A DNA stretch of 13,745 bases from JANLIQ01 sp964358205. Lineage in GTDB: Bacteria > Patescibacteriota > UBA1384 > 2-12-FULL-50-11. A program made the translations under genes and the position numbers. A model generated the notes under the pieces. That model saw only the letters and a list, made by a program, of their open reading frames with translations, ran no database searches and was not told the origin of the DNA. How positions within the stretch are numbered: position 1 is the first letter of the stretch; every line of letters starts with the position of its first letter. Positions 5,268 through 11,903 of the stretch are shown one piece after another. The DNA is taken from the NCBI GenBank assembly GCA_964358205.1, contig CAYHNZ010000026.1, positions 1 to 13,745 on the forward strand, read 5' to 3'.

Positions 5268-5702
5268 CTAACGCTTAACTAGGGAAATCAGAATGATTCC
5301 CGAGACAATCAAGAGAGTGCCGAGGACGCTTTGGGTTGAAGCGTGTTCTTTGAAAACAACCCAGCTAATAAGGGTGCTAAGCAGAATTGAGCCGCCAAAA
5401 ACTAATGGGATGACGAATGCCGTATCGGCACGTTCGAAGGCTTTGACAAGGAAAATTCCGTAGATGGCCACGGCGACCCCAGCGAGAACGGAGAAGATAA
5501 CTCCCGAAGTTGTTGTCGGAAAAAGTTCGGCTCTTTTGACGAAACGAAGGTAGAGAAACACGCCAAGCGGAATGACGACAGCAACGAAATTACCGATGAC
5601 ACCGGGCAATGTCGCATCAATCTTGCCGGCAGTCCTAGAGACAAAGAGCTGGAAACCGGAGTAAAAAAGAGTTGCCAGTACAATATAGCCAAACGCACTC
5701 AT
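5268..5702 (-). CDS. Half-size EamA/DMT-family transporter
   Basis: A 144-residue, very hydrophobic protein with about five membrane segments. Features typical of one EamA (drug/metabolite transporter) repeat are visible: an N-terminal helix with YSGFQLFVSRTAG, a central helix ending in IYGIFLVKAFERADTAFVIPLVF, and the final helices ISWVVFKEHASTQSVLGTLLIVSG, with the characteristic acidic residue of the FKE..S..Q..G motif. Full EamA proteins carry two such repeats; single-repeat forms work as dimers. The substrate is unknown. The start ATG (5702) is preceded by AAGGA only 1-2 nt away, so initiation may not use a normal Shine-Dalgarno. It lies downstream of glyA on the same strand, with a 61-nt gap containing a palindrome. 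Confidence 0.8.
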   Translation of the reverse strand: MSAFGYIVLATLFYSGFQLFVSRTAGKIDATLPGVIGNFVAVVIPLGVFLYLRFVKRAELFPTTTSGVIFSVLAGVAVAIYGIFLVKAFERADTAFVIPLVFGGSILLSTLISWVVFKEHASTQSVLGTLLIVSGIILISLVKR

Positions 5703-5736
5703 TTCCTTAACGATACAAGGCTAAGTGATCCGTTAC

Positions 5737-5751
5737 AAGCGTAATACGCTT
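5737..5751. promoter_or_regulatory. 15-bp palindrome between glyA and the transporter gene
   Basis: AAGCGTA-A-TACGCTT is a perfect palindrome around one central base, in the gap between glyA and the EamA gene. It could be an operator or a short hairpin; no T run follows on either strand. Weak evidence for function. Confidence 0.35.
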
Positions 5752-5763
5752 AGTCGAGAGACA

Positions 5764-6978
5764 TTAATTTTTAGTCGGGATGGGGAAGCGGGCGATGAAG
5801 ATGTCGATGTCTTCTTTGGGGACAGATTTATTGTCGAGGATATCGGCGATGTAGGTCGCTAGTTGTTGGCAGTCTTTTTCTTTTAATCCCCGGGTGGTGA
5901 TGGCCGGTGTACCCATCCGAATACCCGACGGTTTAAACGGCCCAGCTGGGTCGTAGGGAATAGAGTTTTTATTAGCGACTAGGCTGTAACTTTCCAGTTT
6001 TTCCTGGGCTTCGGTGCCGGTGATATTTTTATTGCGTAGGTCGATTAGCCAGAGGTGATTATCGGTGCCGTCGGTGACAATCTTGAAGCCACGACTTTTC
6101 AGAACGAAGACCATTGCCTGGGCGTTTTTAATTATTTGGGCGCAATATTGCTGGTAGTTGGGCGAATCGGCTTCAAAAAGAGATTGGGTAATGGCGCTGA
6201 TAGTATGCATATGAGGTCCGCCCTGCAGGCCGGGAAAAATAACTTTATTTATTTTCGTGGCGATTTCTTCATCTTTGGAAAATATCAGCGCCCCCCGCGG
6301 GCCGCGGAGCATTTTGTGAGTGGTAGTCATCACAACATCGGCCTGACCAAACGGTGTTGGGTGCAGCCCAGTGGCGGCAAGGCCGCTGATGTGGGAAATG
6401 TCGGCGAGCAAGTAGGCTCCGACTTTTTTGGCGACTTTAGCAAACTTCTCGAAATCGAGTGTCCGGGCGTAAGCGGTACAGCCGGCGACTATAACTTTCG
6501 GTTGATGTTCGAGGGCTAACTTTTCAAGTTCATCAAAGTTAATCAAGTGTGTTTCGGGATCGACGTTGTATTGAACCGAATTGAAAATCTTTGCCGTCAG
6601 ACTAACTTTGTGACCGTGGGTCAAGTGTCCGCCGGCGCCCAAGTTCAAGCCCATTATCGTCTGGCCCGGTTCGAGCAGGCCAAGATAAGCCGCTAAATTA
6701 GCTGGCGAGCCAGAGTACGGCTGAACATTGACGAAATACTCGGTCTGAAAAACTTTCTGTGCCTGTTTTTGGCACAACAATTCCAGCTCGTCGCAAAATT
6801 CGGTCCCGCCGTAGTAACGCTTACCCGGATAGCCCTCGGCGTATTTGTTAGTAAAGCAACTGGCTTGGGCCGTTTGGACCGCCGGTGAGACATAATTTTC
6901 GCTCGGAATCAGCGACAGCGTCGATTGCTGCCGAGTGAATTCGTTACTAATAAGCGCTGCAATCTTGTCGTCCAACAT
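5764..6978 (-). CDS. glyA: Serine hydroxymethyltransferase
   Basis: GlyA is a cytoplasmic PLP enzyme that converts serine and tetrahydrofolate to glycine and 5,10-methylene-THF, the one-carbon donor for thymidylate synthase. The 404-residue protein shows the family blocks: SLIPSENYVS near the N-terminus, NKYAEGYPGKRYYGG, the HLTHGH region, the PLP-aspartate in LADISHISGL, and the PLP lysine in TTTHKMLRGPRG (K222). FPGLQGGPHMHTI and SGIRMGTPAITTRG follow towards the C-terminus. ATG 6978 is chosen over an in-frame TTG at 6999 because it overlaps the stop of the upstream 43-residue gene (TAATG), indicating coupled translation; there is no Shine-Dalgarno. GlyA, ThyA, FolA and Dcd all lie within 5 kb and complete the thymidylate cycle. 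Confidence 0.96.
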   Translation of the reverse strand: MLDDKIAALISNEFTRQQSTLSLIPSENYVSPAVQTAQASCFTNKYAEGYPGKRYYGGTEFCDELELLCQKQAQKVFQTEYFVNVQPYSGSPANLAAYLGLLEPGQTIMGLNLGAGGHLTHGHKVSLTAKIFNSVQYNVDPETHLINFDELEKLALEHQPKVIVAGCTAYARTLDFEKFAKVAKKVGAYLLADISHISGLAATGLHPTPFGQADVVMTTTHKMLRGPRGALIFSKDEEIATKINKVIFPGLQGGPHMHTISAITQSLFEADSPNYQQYCAQIIKNAQAMVFVLKSRGFKIVTDGTDNHLWLIDLRNKNITGTEAQEKLESYSLVANKNSIPYDPAGPFKPSGIRMGTPAITTRGLKEKDCQQLATYIADILDNKSVPKEDIDIFIARFPIPTKN

Positions 6979-7109
6979 TAACGCACAAAGAAATACCAAT
7001 AAGCGACGCCGACAAGAGCAAGCATCAAAACGGTGTGCCAGATTTTCTTAATAAATATGACGGCCAATATGACCACCGCCGCTATTGCTAGGGAGTATCT
7101 AATATCCAT
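6978..7109 (-). CDS. 43-residue two-helix membrane protein coupled to glyA
   Basis: A short open frame starting MDIRYSLAIA and ending YWYFFVR. It is almost entirely hydrophobic, with two helices (about residues 6-20 and 25-41) and a positively charged KKIWH turn between them. Its TAA stop shares its last A with the glyA ATG (TAATG), the classic layout of translational coupling, and glyA has no Shine-Dalgarno of its own. I therefore regard it as a real gene. The family is not recognised and no function is claimed; a leader-peptide role in glyA expression is an alternative. No clear Shine-Dalgarno precedes its ATG. Confidence 0.6.
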   Translation of the reverse strand: MDIRYSLAIAAVVILAVIFIKKIWHTVLMLALVGVAYWYFFVR

Positions 7110-7167
7110 AGCCACAGACTAGCACAGACGGCTAGAAATTGTAGAGCGTAATGTGTTTAATGCGGTA

Positions 7168-7860
7168 ATGGCTAAGAGCTCTGATAAATACGAAGTTGAG
7201 ATTAAGTGCTTACTTGGCAGTAAGGTCGCGGCCGATGATCTCATCGAGAAAATGCACAATATGGACCCGCAAACAAAGAAGCTTGGTGTTCAGAAGCAGT
7301 TGAACCATTACTTTGAAGGTGGTGACCTAGAGATGCTCAACACAAATATATCCCCAGTCTTGCAAGACAAAAATGATCGCGAGAAACTCTCAACGCTAGC
7401 CAAAGAGGCAAAAAGTTTTTCTTTGCGCACCCGTCAAACTAATAGCAAGCTTCTGCTGATAATGAAAATCTCAATCGATGATACCTCAAGCGACAACGGT
7501 ACGGCGCGGATGGAGTTTGAGGCCCCGGTTACCGACGTTACGCTCGACGAGCTTGACGAATTGGTGCTGAAGTCTGGATTCTCCCATCAAGCAAAGTGGT
7601 CGCGAGAGAAAACCGACTACGCTTATCGCGGCGCCGAAGTAACTATAAGTTTTAGTCCGGGCTACGGCTACGTGGCGGAATTCGAGAAAATCATCACCGA
7701 ACCAAAACTGGCCGACAAAACAAAAGCCGAGTTGAGGCAGATGATGAAGGAACTGGAAGTTGAAGAGTTGCCGCAAGATCGCCTAGCTCGAATGTTTGAT
7801 TACTACAACGCCAATTGGCAAGAGTACTACGGCACTGACAAAGTCTTCGAAATATTGTAG
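7168..7860 (+). CDS. CYTH-domain protein (triphosphate-binding tunnel fold)
   Basis: A 230-residue protein starting MAKSSDKYEVEIK. The EVEIK (9-13) is the ExExK signature of CYTH domains (class IV adenylate cyclase, thiamine triphosphatase, inorganic triphosphatases). Other expected strands follow: QLNHYFEGGDL, SFSLRTRQ, LLLIMKIS, ARMEFEAPV, SREKTDYAYRGAEVTISF and GYVAEFEKI, together supplying the ring of charged residues that binds triphosphate and metal. Most bacterial members are triphosphate hydrolases, and the actual substrate cannot be told. ATG 7168 is preferred to GTG 7153 because it starts close to the ExExK strand; neither has a Shine-Dalgarno. thyA starts 11 nt after the stop, so both are in one operon. 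A link to nucleotide metabolism is inferred from that position only. Confidence 0.82.
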   Translation: MAKSSDKYEVEIKCLLGSKVAADDLIEKMHNMDPQTKKLGVQKQLNHYFEGGDLEMLNTNISPVLQDKNDREKLSTLAKEAKSFSLRTRQTNSKLLLIMKISIDDTSSDNGTARMEFEAPVTDVTLDELDELVLKSGFSHQAKWSREKTDYAYRGAEVTISFSPGYGYVAEFEKIITEPKLADKTKAELRQMMKELEVEELPQDRLARMFDYYNANWQEYYGTDKVFEIL

Positions 7861-7871
7861 AAAGAAAATAG

Positions 7872-8825
7872 ATGGCTAAACACCCCGAGTACCAGTATCT
7901 AAATTTACTCAAGGACATAATGAAAAATGGTACGGATAAACCCGTTTTTAATAATCCGGGGGTAACAATTCGGAGCGTCTTTGGCCGACAGATCCGCTTT
8001 GATTTGCAGCAAGGTTTCCCGCTACTGACGACCAAAAAGGTTTTCTCGCGCGGGATTATCGAGGAGCTGTTGTGGTTTATTAAGGGCGACTCAAATATCA
8101 AATATCTGGTTGATCGTAATGTCCACATCTGGGACGACTGGGCCTACAAGCCATACAAAAAAGCCGCCGAGCAAGGCAAAGAGGCAGAATTAACCCAAGA
8201 AGAATTCATTCTCAAACTCAAAGATTTGCCAGCGACCGACAAATTCGTCAAAAAGTGGGGCGATCTGGGCAATGTTTACGGGGTTCAGTGGCGCAAATGG
8301 CGTTCGAGTGATGGTCGGATAATTGATCAATTGGCCTGGGCGATTCAGGAGCTAAAGACGACGCCTTTTCGAAAATCAATCGTGGTCTCGGCTTGGAATC
8401 CGGAGTTTATCTACGAGATGGCCGCTCCCGGTCAGTCGATGGCCCTACCACCCTGTCATACCCTGTTTCAGTTTAATACGACCGGCGATCGGTTGTCGCT
8501 ACAGCTCTATCAGCGTAGCGCCGATACTTTTCTGGGCGTACCGTTCAATATTGCCAGCTACTCGCTTTTTACGATGATGTTGGCGCAGGTTGTCGGCCTA
8601 AAACCGGGCGAGTTTGTTCACACCTTTGGGGATGTCCATGTTTATAGCAACCATTTCAATCAAGTGAAAGAACAGGTCAAACGGACGCCGAAACCATTCC
8701 CGACTATGAAAATTAATCCCAAAGTGAAAAACATCGACGATTTTGTGATCGAAGATTTTGAAGTTGTTGGTTACGAGCCGCTCCCACCAATCAAAGGCGA
8801 AGTGACGGTCGTCGGGGGGTTTTAA
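7872..8825 (+). CDS. thyA: Thymidylate synthase ThyA
   Basis: ThyA methylates dUMP to dTMP with 5,10-methylene-THF, yielding dihydrofolate. The 317-residue protein carries the folate/phosphate region FPLLTTKKVF (49-58), IEELLWFIKGDSN (63-75), the GNVYGVQWRKW block (133-143), the catalytic cysteine in ALPPCHTLFQF (C195), LYQRSADTFLGVPFNIASYS and the dUMP-binding HVYSNH. Its length is longer than the 264-residue E. coli enzyme because of the insert around residues 92-130, as in other long ThyA forms. It is the second gene after the CYTH gene and converges on dcd. The presence of ThyA with FolA, rather than ThyX, fits the local gene set. Upstream GAAAG gives at best a weak ribosome-binding site. 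Confidence 0.96.
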   Translation: MAKHPEYQYLNLLKDIMKNGTDKPVFNNPGVTIRSVFGRQIRFDLQQGFPLLTTKKVFSRGIIEELLWFIKGDSNIKYLVDRNVHIWDDWAYKPYKKAAEQGKEAELTQEEFILKLKDLPATDKFVKKWGDLGNVYGVQWRKWRSSDGRIIDQLAWAIQELKTTPFRKSIVVSAWNPEFIYEMAAPGQSMALPPCHTLFQFNTTGDRLSLQLYQRSADTFLGVPFNIASYSLFTMMLAQVVGLKPGEFVHTFGDVHVYSNHFNQVKEQVKRTPKPFPTMKINPKVKNIDDFVIEDFEVVGYEPLPPIKGEVTVVGGF

Positions 8826-8894
8826 CACCCGTCAGACATTCCGGCTTGACGGGACTGGAGTACCAGAAGTCTTCGCCGAAATACCTGACGGCTG
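8826..8894. other. Convergent gap between thyA and dcd with a hairpin
   Basis: CCCGTCA and TGACGGG (within 8828-8851) form a 7-bp stem, and a further CTGACGG lies near 8885. No long T run follows the hairpin on either strand, so it is only a possible bidirectional terminator. Confidence 0.4.
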
Positions 8895-9485
8895 TTACTT
8901 TTTGGCTTTTTTCTTGATAAAGTCTTTGTTGAGCTGTGAGGCCATTGGGCTGTTCTGGCCAGCGTAATGATTGCTTTTGTGCTTGTTGTAGGGAATCTCG
9001 GCCGGACTAGTCAGTTCCTCAAAGGTAAAGGCGCAGATTCGCATACCGGGATAGAGCGCTACCGGCATCACGCCTAGATTGCCCAGTTCCATGACGGGCT
9101 TGCCGTCCCAACCAGGGTCAAAAACTGAAGCGGTGCCATGAACGATAATCCCCAGCCGGCCAAGGGAGCTTCGGCCTTCGATGCGGCCGATTAAGTCGTC
9201 AGAGATCTTGAGATTTTCCATCGTCATGGCCAGCACCAAATCGCCCGGGTGAAGAACGAACGGATGACCGTCCACGATAATTATTTCTTCCATGATGTCA
9301 TCGATCGGGATTTTGGCCTTGACGTCGATGTAGGGATGGCGAGATCGGGTAAAAATGCGAAATTTTCGGCCTAACCTCAAGTCGATTGAACAGGAGCCGA
9401 GTGCTTCGGCGTAATTGGGTTTGGGGTCGATCTTGATCCGACCCTCTTGAATGGCTTTCTTAATATCTCTGTCGCTCAAGATCAT
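8895..9485 (-). CDS. dcd: dCTP deaminase Dcd (mono- or bifunctional)
   Basis: Dcd deaminates dCTP to dUTP, feeding the dUMP pool used by ThyA. The 196-residue protein begins MILSDRDIKKAI, with SCSIDLRLG, VLHPGDLVLA, GRIEGRSSLGRLGI, HGTASVFDPGWDGKPVMELGN and the C-terminal YAGQNSP block; E in MELGN is the catalytic Glu position. In bifunctional dCTP deaminase/dUTPases the HxTA motif is followed by Gly, and in E. coli Dcd by His (from memory). Here it is Ser, so the type stays open. No dut gene is in the window. The start at 9485 lies inside the 3' end of folA (26-bp overlap), so translation is probably coupled. A longer in-frame start at 9521 would add a non-family N-terminus and is rejected. 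Confidence 0.94.
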   Translation of the reverse strand: MILSDRDIKKAIQEGRIKIDPKPNYAEALGSCSIDLRLGRKFRIFTRSRHPYIDVKAKIPIDDIMEEIIIVDGHPFVLHPGDLVLAMTMENLKISDDLIGRIEGRSSLGRLGIIVHGTASVFDPGWDGKPVMELGNLGVMPVALYPGMRICAFTFEELTSPAEIPYNKHKSNHYAGQNSPMASQLNKDFIKKKAKK

Positions 9486-9990
9486 CTGATTTACGATCGT
9501 ATATTTGAAAACAATAGTCAAATTTGTTCTTCTCGTCCGCCTGACGGCAGTCTTCGCTAACTAATTGCCAGGCAGAGTCTAGCTCTGGAAAAAAGGTGTC
9601 GCCGTCAACTACGAGGTCGATCAGGGTGCGATAGATTCGATCGATTTTGTAGCCACCGTTTAAGGCCTCTTCGTAGATGCTGCCACCGCCAGAAATATAA
9701 ACATCATTGCCTTGCCCCAGACCGTAATCAATCGCCGATTGAAGCGACTGGAAAGTGACAACTCCCTCGTCCGAAATTTCTTCGGGCGACAGAACGAGAT
9801 TAAGGCGATTTGGCAGTGGTCGATACTTGGGCGGGATTGATAGGTAGGTGGTTCGGCCCATGATAACGGCCTGACCGGTAGTTTTTTCGGCAAAATATTT
9901 CATATCCGCTGGTAGAGAACCCTGCCATGGGATCTCACCCTTGTTGCCGATTACATTATTCTTGGCTGTGGCGACAATCACATTAAGCAT
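9460..9990 (-). CDS. folA: Dihydrofolate reductase
   Basis: FolA reduces dihydrofolate, the by-product of ThyA, to tetrahydrofolate with NADPH. The 176-residue protein shows NNVIGNKGEIPW (11-22), LPADMKYF with the active-site Asp (D29), the NADPH-binding MGRTTYLSIP, ISGGGSIYEEAL and DGDTFFPELD. The usual DHFR ending (CFQIYDRK) is followed by nine extra residues, SDDLERQRY, which come from reading on into the start region of dcd. This overlap couples the two genes. The start lies 15 nt after the fpg stop. The order fpg-folA-dcd is thus a compact operon. Confidence 0.95.
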   Translation of the reverse strand: MLNVIVATAKNNVIGNKGEIPWQGSLPADMKYFAEKTTGQAVIMGRTTYLSIPPKYRPLPNRLNLVLSPEEISDEGVVTFQSLQSAIDYGLGQGNDVYISGGGSIYEEALNGGYKIDRIYRTLIDLVVDGDTFFPELDSAWQLVSEDCRQADEKNKFDYCFQIYDRKSDDLERQRY

Positions 9991-10005
9991 CTATTTTTAA
10001 CCTAG

Positions 10006-10956
10006 CTATTTTTGGCAGTTTGGGCAAAAGTGTGCGCTACGGCCGTTAACGACGATGCGTTCGATCTTTGTGTCACAAACCTTGCACGGCTCACCGTTGC
10101 AGTGGTAGACGTTGGCGTAGCGGAGGTAGTCGCCCATACTGCCGTCGAGTTTGCGATAATCTTTGAGTGAGGTGCCGCCGTGTTTTATCGCTAGGTCCAG
10201 CACCGGTTTAATATTACTGTAAATTTGTTTCAGTTCGGCTTCGGATAGATCGTTGATCAAACGAGTTGGTAGAACTTTAGCTTTAAACAAGATCTCGTCT
10301 GAATAAATATTGCCGATGCCGGCAATCAAATCCTGGAACATTAAGGCCGTTTTAATCTTAGTTTTTGGTTTACTGTTCAGGGCCTTAACGAAATAGTCAA
10401 AAGTGAATTCCGGCCAATCTGTTTCAGGGCCGTACTTCGCAACTTCCGCCTTCAAGCCTGTTTCGTCTACCGCTTTGATCCAACCGAATTTGCGAAGGTC
10501 GTTGAAATAAAGATGCCCTCGGTCGAGAGTAAAGATGATATGGGTGAATTGATGCGGCGGTTTCTGTAAGTAAACTTTGTCCGGATGTCCGCCGCCAGCA
10601 ATAACAGGCGGGGGAACTAGCGACTGGGCACTAGGTACTAGTTTTCCATCTAGTTCCGAGTCCCTAGCTCCTAGTACCTGTTTGCCTAGTTCCAGGTCCC
10701 TAGTCCCTAGTTCCTTTTCGACATATAGTAGCTGACCGGTCATTTTAAAGTGAAAAAGCAGGTACTTATTATTAGAGAGTTTCCAGATGAGCATTTTTGC
10801 CCGTCGCTCAATCTCAAGAATCGACGATCCAATAACGTCAGACTTGTGGCCATGAAAAAGTTTCGACACCCGTATTTCGATACCGAGAATCGTCTGTCCC
10901 TTGATGTACTTGTCTAAACTCCGCTTGATCGTCTCGACTTCTGGCAGTTCAGGCAT
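10006..10956 (-). CDS. mutM: Formamidopyrimidine-DNA glycosylase (Fpg/MutM)
   Basis: A bifunctional DNA glycosylase/AP lyase removing 8-oxoguanine and formamidopyrimidines. The catalytic N-terminus PELPEVETI (P2 nucleophile, E3) is intact after Met removal. MTGQLLY, the FNDLRKFGWI block, the helix-two-turn-helix region DLIAGIGNIYSDEILF and a C-terminal zinc finger of four cysteines (CNGEPCKVCD and CPNCQK) are all present; the first Cys of CNGEPC is additional to the usual four-Cys set. At 316 residues it is about 34 longer than the family norm. The excess matches a 102-bp in-frame CTAG-type repeat (10613-10714) inserted between two beta-strands of the N-terminal domain. The gene heads the fpg-folA-dcd operon. 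No ribosome-binding site is evident. Confidence 0.95.
   Translation of the reverse strand: MPELPEVETIKRSLDKYIKGQTILGIEIRVSKLFHGHKSDVIGSSILEIERRAKMLIWKLSNNKYLLFHFKMTGQLLYVEKELGTRDLELGKQVLGARDSELDGKLVPSAQSLVPPPVIAGGGHPDKVYLQKPPHQFTHIIFTLDRGHLYFNDLRKFGWIKAVDETGLKAEVAKYGPETDWPEFTFDYFVKALNSKPKTKIKTALMFQDLIAGIGNIYSDEILFKAKVLPTRLINDLSEAELKQIYSNIKPVLDLAIKHGGTSLKDYRKLDGSMGDYLRYANVYHCNGEPCKVCDTKIERIVVNGRSAHFCPNCQK
10613..10714 (-). repeat. 102-bp in-frame CTAG-type repeat inside fpg
   Basis: A degenerate array of units like GGAACTAGG, CCTAGT and GGGACTAGG, exactly 34 codons long, so the frame is kept. It encodes a segment such as LGTRDLELGKQVLGARDSEL. Nineteen bases (10696-10714) are identical, on the opposite strand, to part of the murB repeat at 2350-2368. 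Confidence 0.85.
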
Positions 10957-11094
10957 CTATCGCTTCGCTCAAAGTCAAAAGGCAAAAGTCTAAAGTCGAA
11001 AGTATTGAGTTTCTCATTGATACAAAAGGGATTGTGGCAAAAATTGCGACAGAATAACAGTAAACAGCAAACCAAAATCCAAATCCATCATCCC
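10957..11094 (-). other. Upstream region of fpg with AAGTC-type low-complexity sequence
   Basis: Just upstream of fpg, 10970-11003 is built of AAAGTC-like words (AAAGTCAAAAGGCAAAAGTC and similar), related in style to the inverted repeat at 13108-13220. No convincing -35/-10 pair was found here. Confidence 0.45.
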
Positions 11095-11153
11095 ACAGGT
11101 AAAGGACAGGCCTCTACCTGTAGAATCTATACCTGAAGGCCTGTCCTTCAGGT
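11095..11153 (+). repeat. Dispersed double-hairpin repeat, copy 2
   Basis: 58 of 59 bases match copy 1 at 3682-3740 (a T at position 3714 is C here). The flanks differ from copy 1: the CACAACCGA/TCGGTTGTG frame is missing, and a related CTGCAGGTACGGACAGGCAA follows at 11160-11179. It lies between the terminator of the next minus-strand gene and fpg. Confidence 0.88.
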
Positions 11154-11205
11154 ATGCACTGCAGGTACGGACAGGCAAGGTTGGATTGTGCTAGAAAATT
11201 GTTAA

Positions 11206-11231
11206 GAAAAAAGCGCAGGGCGACCTGCGCT
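11206..11231 (-). terminator. Terminator of the membrane-anchored protein gene at 11254
   Basis: On the minus strand AGCGCAGG pairs with CCTGCGCT (11212-11219/11224-11231), followed by a run of Ts. It directly follows the 11254-11709 gene. Confidence 0.9.
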
Positions 11232-11253
11232 AAGACGTGAAAAGTGAAAGGGG

Positions 11254-11709
11254 TCAGGCTCGTTGCATTGAGACTTTGACCGTTTGAAAACGAGGACGAT
11301 CCGGGTCTCGTGACGGTATTTGATACTTGGCGTTTTCGTCGAAAAGGCTTTTGCCGTCGACCGATAGCGTAAATTTGCCGACTATCTCTCTCCACGGACG
11401 GTTCTTGCCGAAGCGGAAGGAGAAGTTAAAGGTGCCATCTTTTCCCACTCTTCCATTTAAGGTGCCGTGTTCCCAGTTGCCGGGTTCCTTGTAAGTACCA
11501 GTCAGTTTGAGCTGGTCGCTAACGGTGAACTCAATCGGGTGGTCGATTTTGTCTTCGGTGTAAACACCCTGCCATTGGCCGATCAAGTCGGGGGCTGGCT
11601 GAAAACCGTAAGTTGTCCACAGAATGGCAAAGACCCACCCGAATCCGGCGATGACGAGTAGGGGATTAACAGCATCTATGTGAGTTAAGATCAATCTTTT
11701 CATGTTCAT
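11254..11709 (-). CDS. Membrane-anchored extracytoplasmic protein, unknown family
   Basis: A 151-residue protein with one N-terminal hydrophobic segment (about residues 15-33) and a soluble domain beginning LIGQWQGVYTEDK. The domain alternates hydrophobic and polar residues with repeated GTY, GTL, GTF and GKF turns, as expected for a small beta-barrel (lipocalin-like topology), but I cannot name a family. There is no lipobox Cys, so the segment is probably an uncleaved anchor or a signal peptide. ATG 11709 is supported by AAGGAG (11719-11724) 9 nt upstream. The gene has its own terminator and is the last of three minus-strand envelope-type genes. Confidence 0.7.
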   Translation of the reverse strand: MNMKRLILTHIDAVNPLLVIAGFGWVFAILWTTYGFQPAPDLIGQWQGVYTEDKIDHPIEFTVSDQLKLTGTYKEPGNWEHGTLNGRVGKDGTFNFSFRFGKNRPWREIVGKFTLSVDGKSLFDENAKYQIPSRDPDRPRFQTVKVSMQRA

Positions 11710-11763
11710 GTGCGGAAACTCCTTGCAAAAAGGATTAGTTAATTGTAGCGGAATTCAAGGTCT

Positions 11764-11797
11764 AAAAAAAGCAGGCAACTCGTGTTGAGTTGCCTGC
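11764..11797 (-). terminator. Terminator of the lipoprotein gene at 11903
   Basis: A perfect 11-bp stem GCAGGCAACTC/GAGTTGCCTGC (11771-11781/11787-11797), followed on the minus strand by seven Ts. It also separates the lipoprotein from the 11254-11709 gene. Confidence 0.95.
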
Positions 11798-11819
11798 GGA
11801 TGCTCGAGATGCGGTAGTG

Positions 11820-11903
11820 TTATTTCGCCTTCTGGTTGTTGGCGATGACTTGAGCAAAGAAATTATCGCTCTTGTCGCCTTCGCTGCGACCACCTAGCGT
11901 CAT
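11820..11903 (-). pseudogene. Displaced C-terminus of the lipoprotein (frameshift) or tiny coupled ORF
   Basis: A 27-residue frame, starting MTLGGRSEGDK and ending NNQKAK, whose ATG overlaps the TGA of the upstream lipoprotein frame (TGATG). The same frame is open further upstream into the lipoprotein coding region, reading TEVMTLGG. A one-base change in the C-rich stretch just before the stop would fuse both frames into a single protein ending right before the terminator. Composition and placement look like the true C-terminus. A genuine frameshift, an assembly error or a coupled micro-ORF are all possible. Confidence 0.5.

Noticed and set aside
6055..6519. 154-codon plus-strand frame inside glyA
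   Set aside because: Antisense shadow; GlyA motifs including the PLP lysine are on the minus strand.
7694..8128. Minus-strand frame spanning the CYTH-thyA junction, and 7486-7776
   Set aside because: They overlap two well-supported plus-strand genes and show no domain features.
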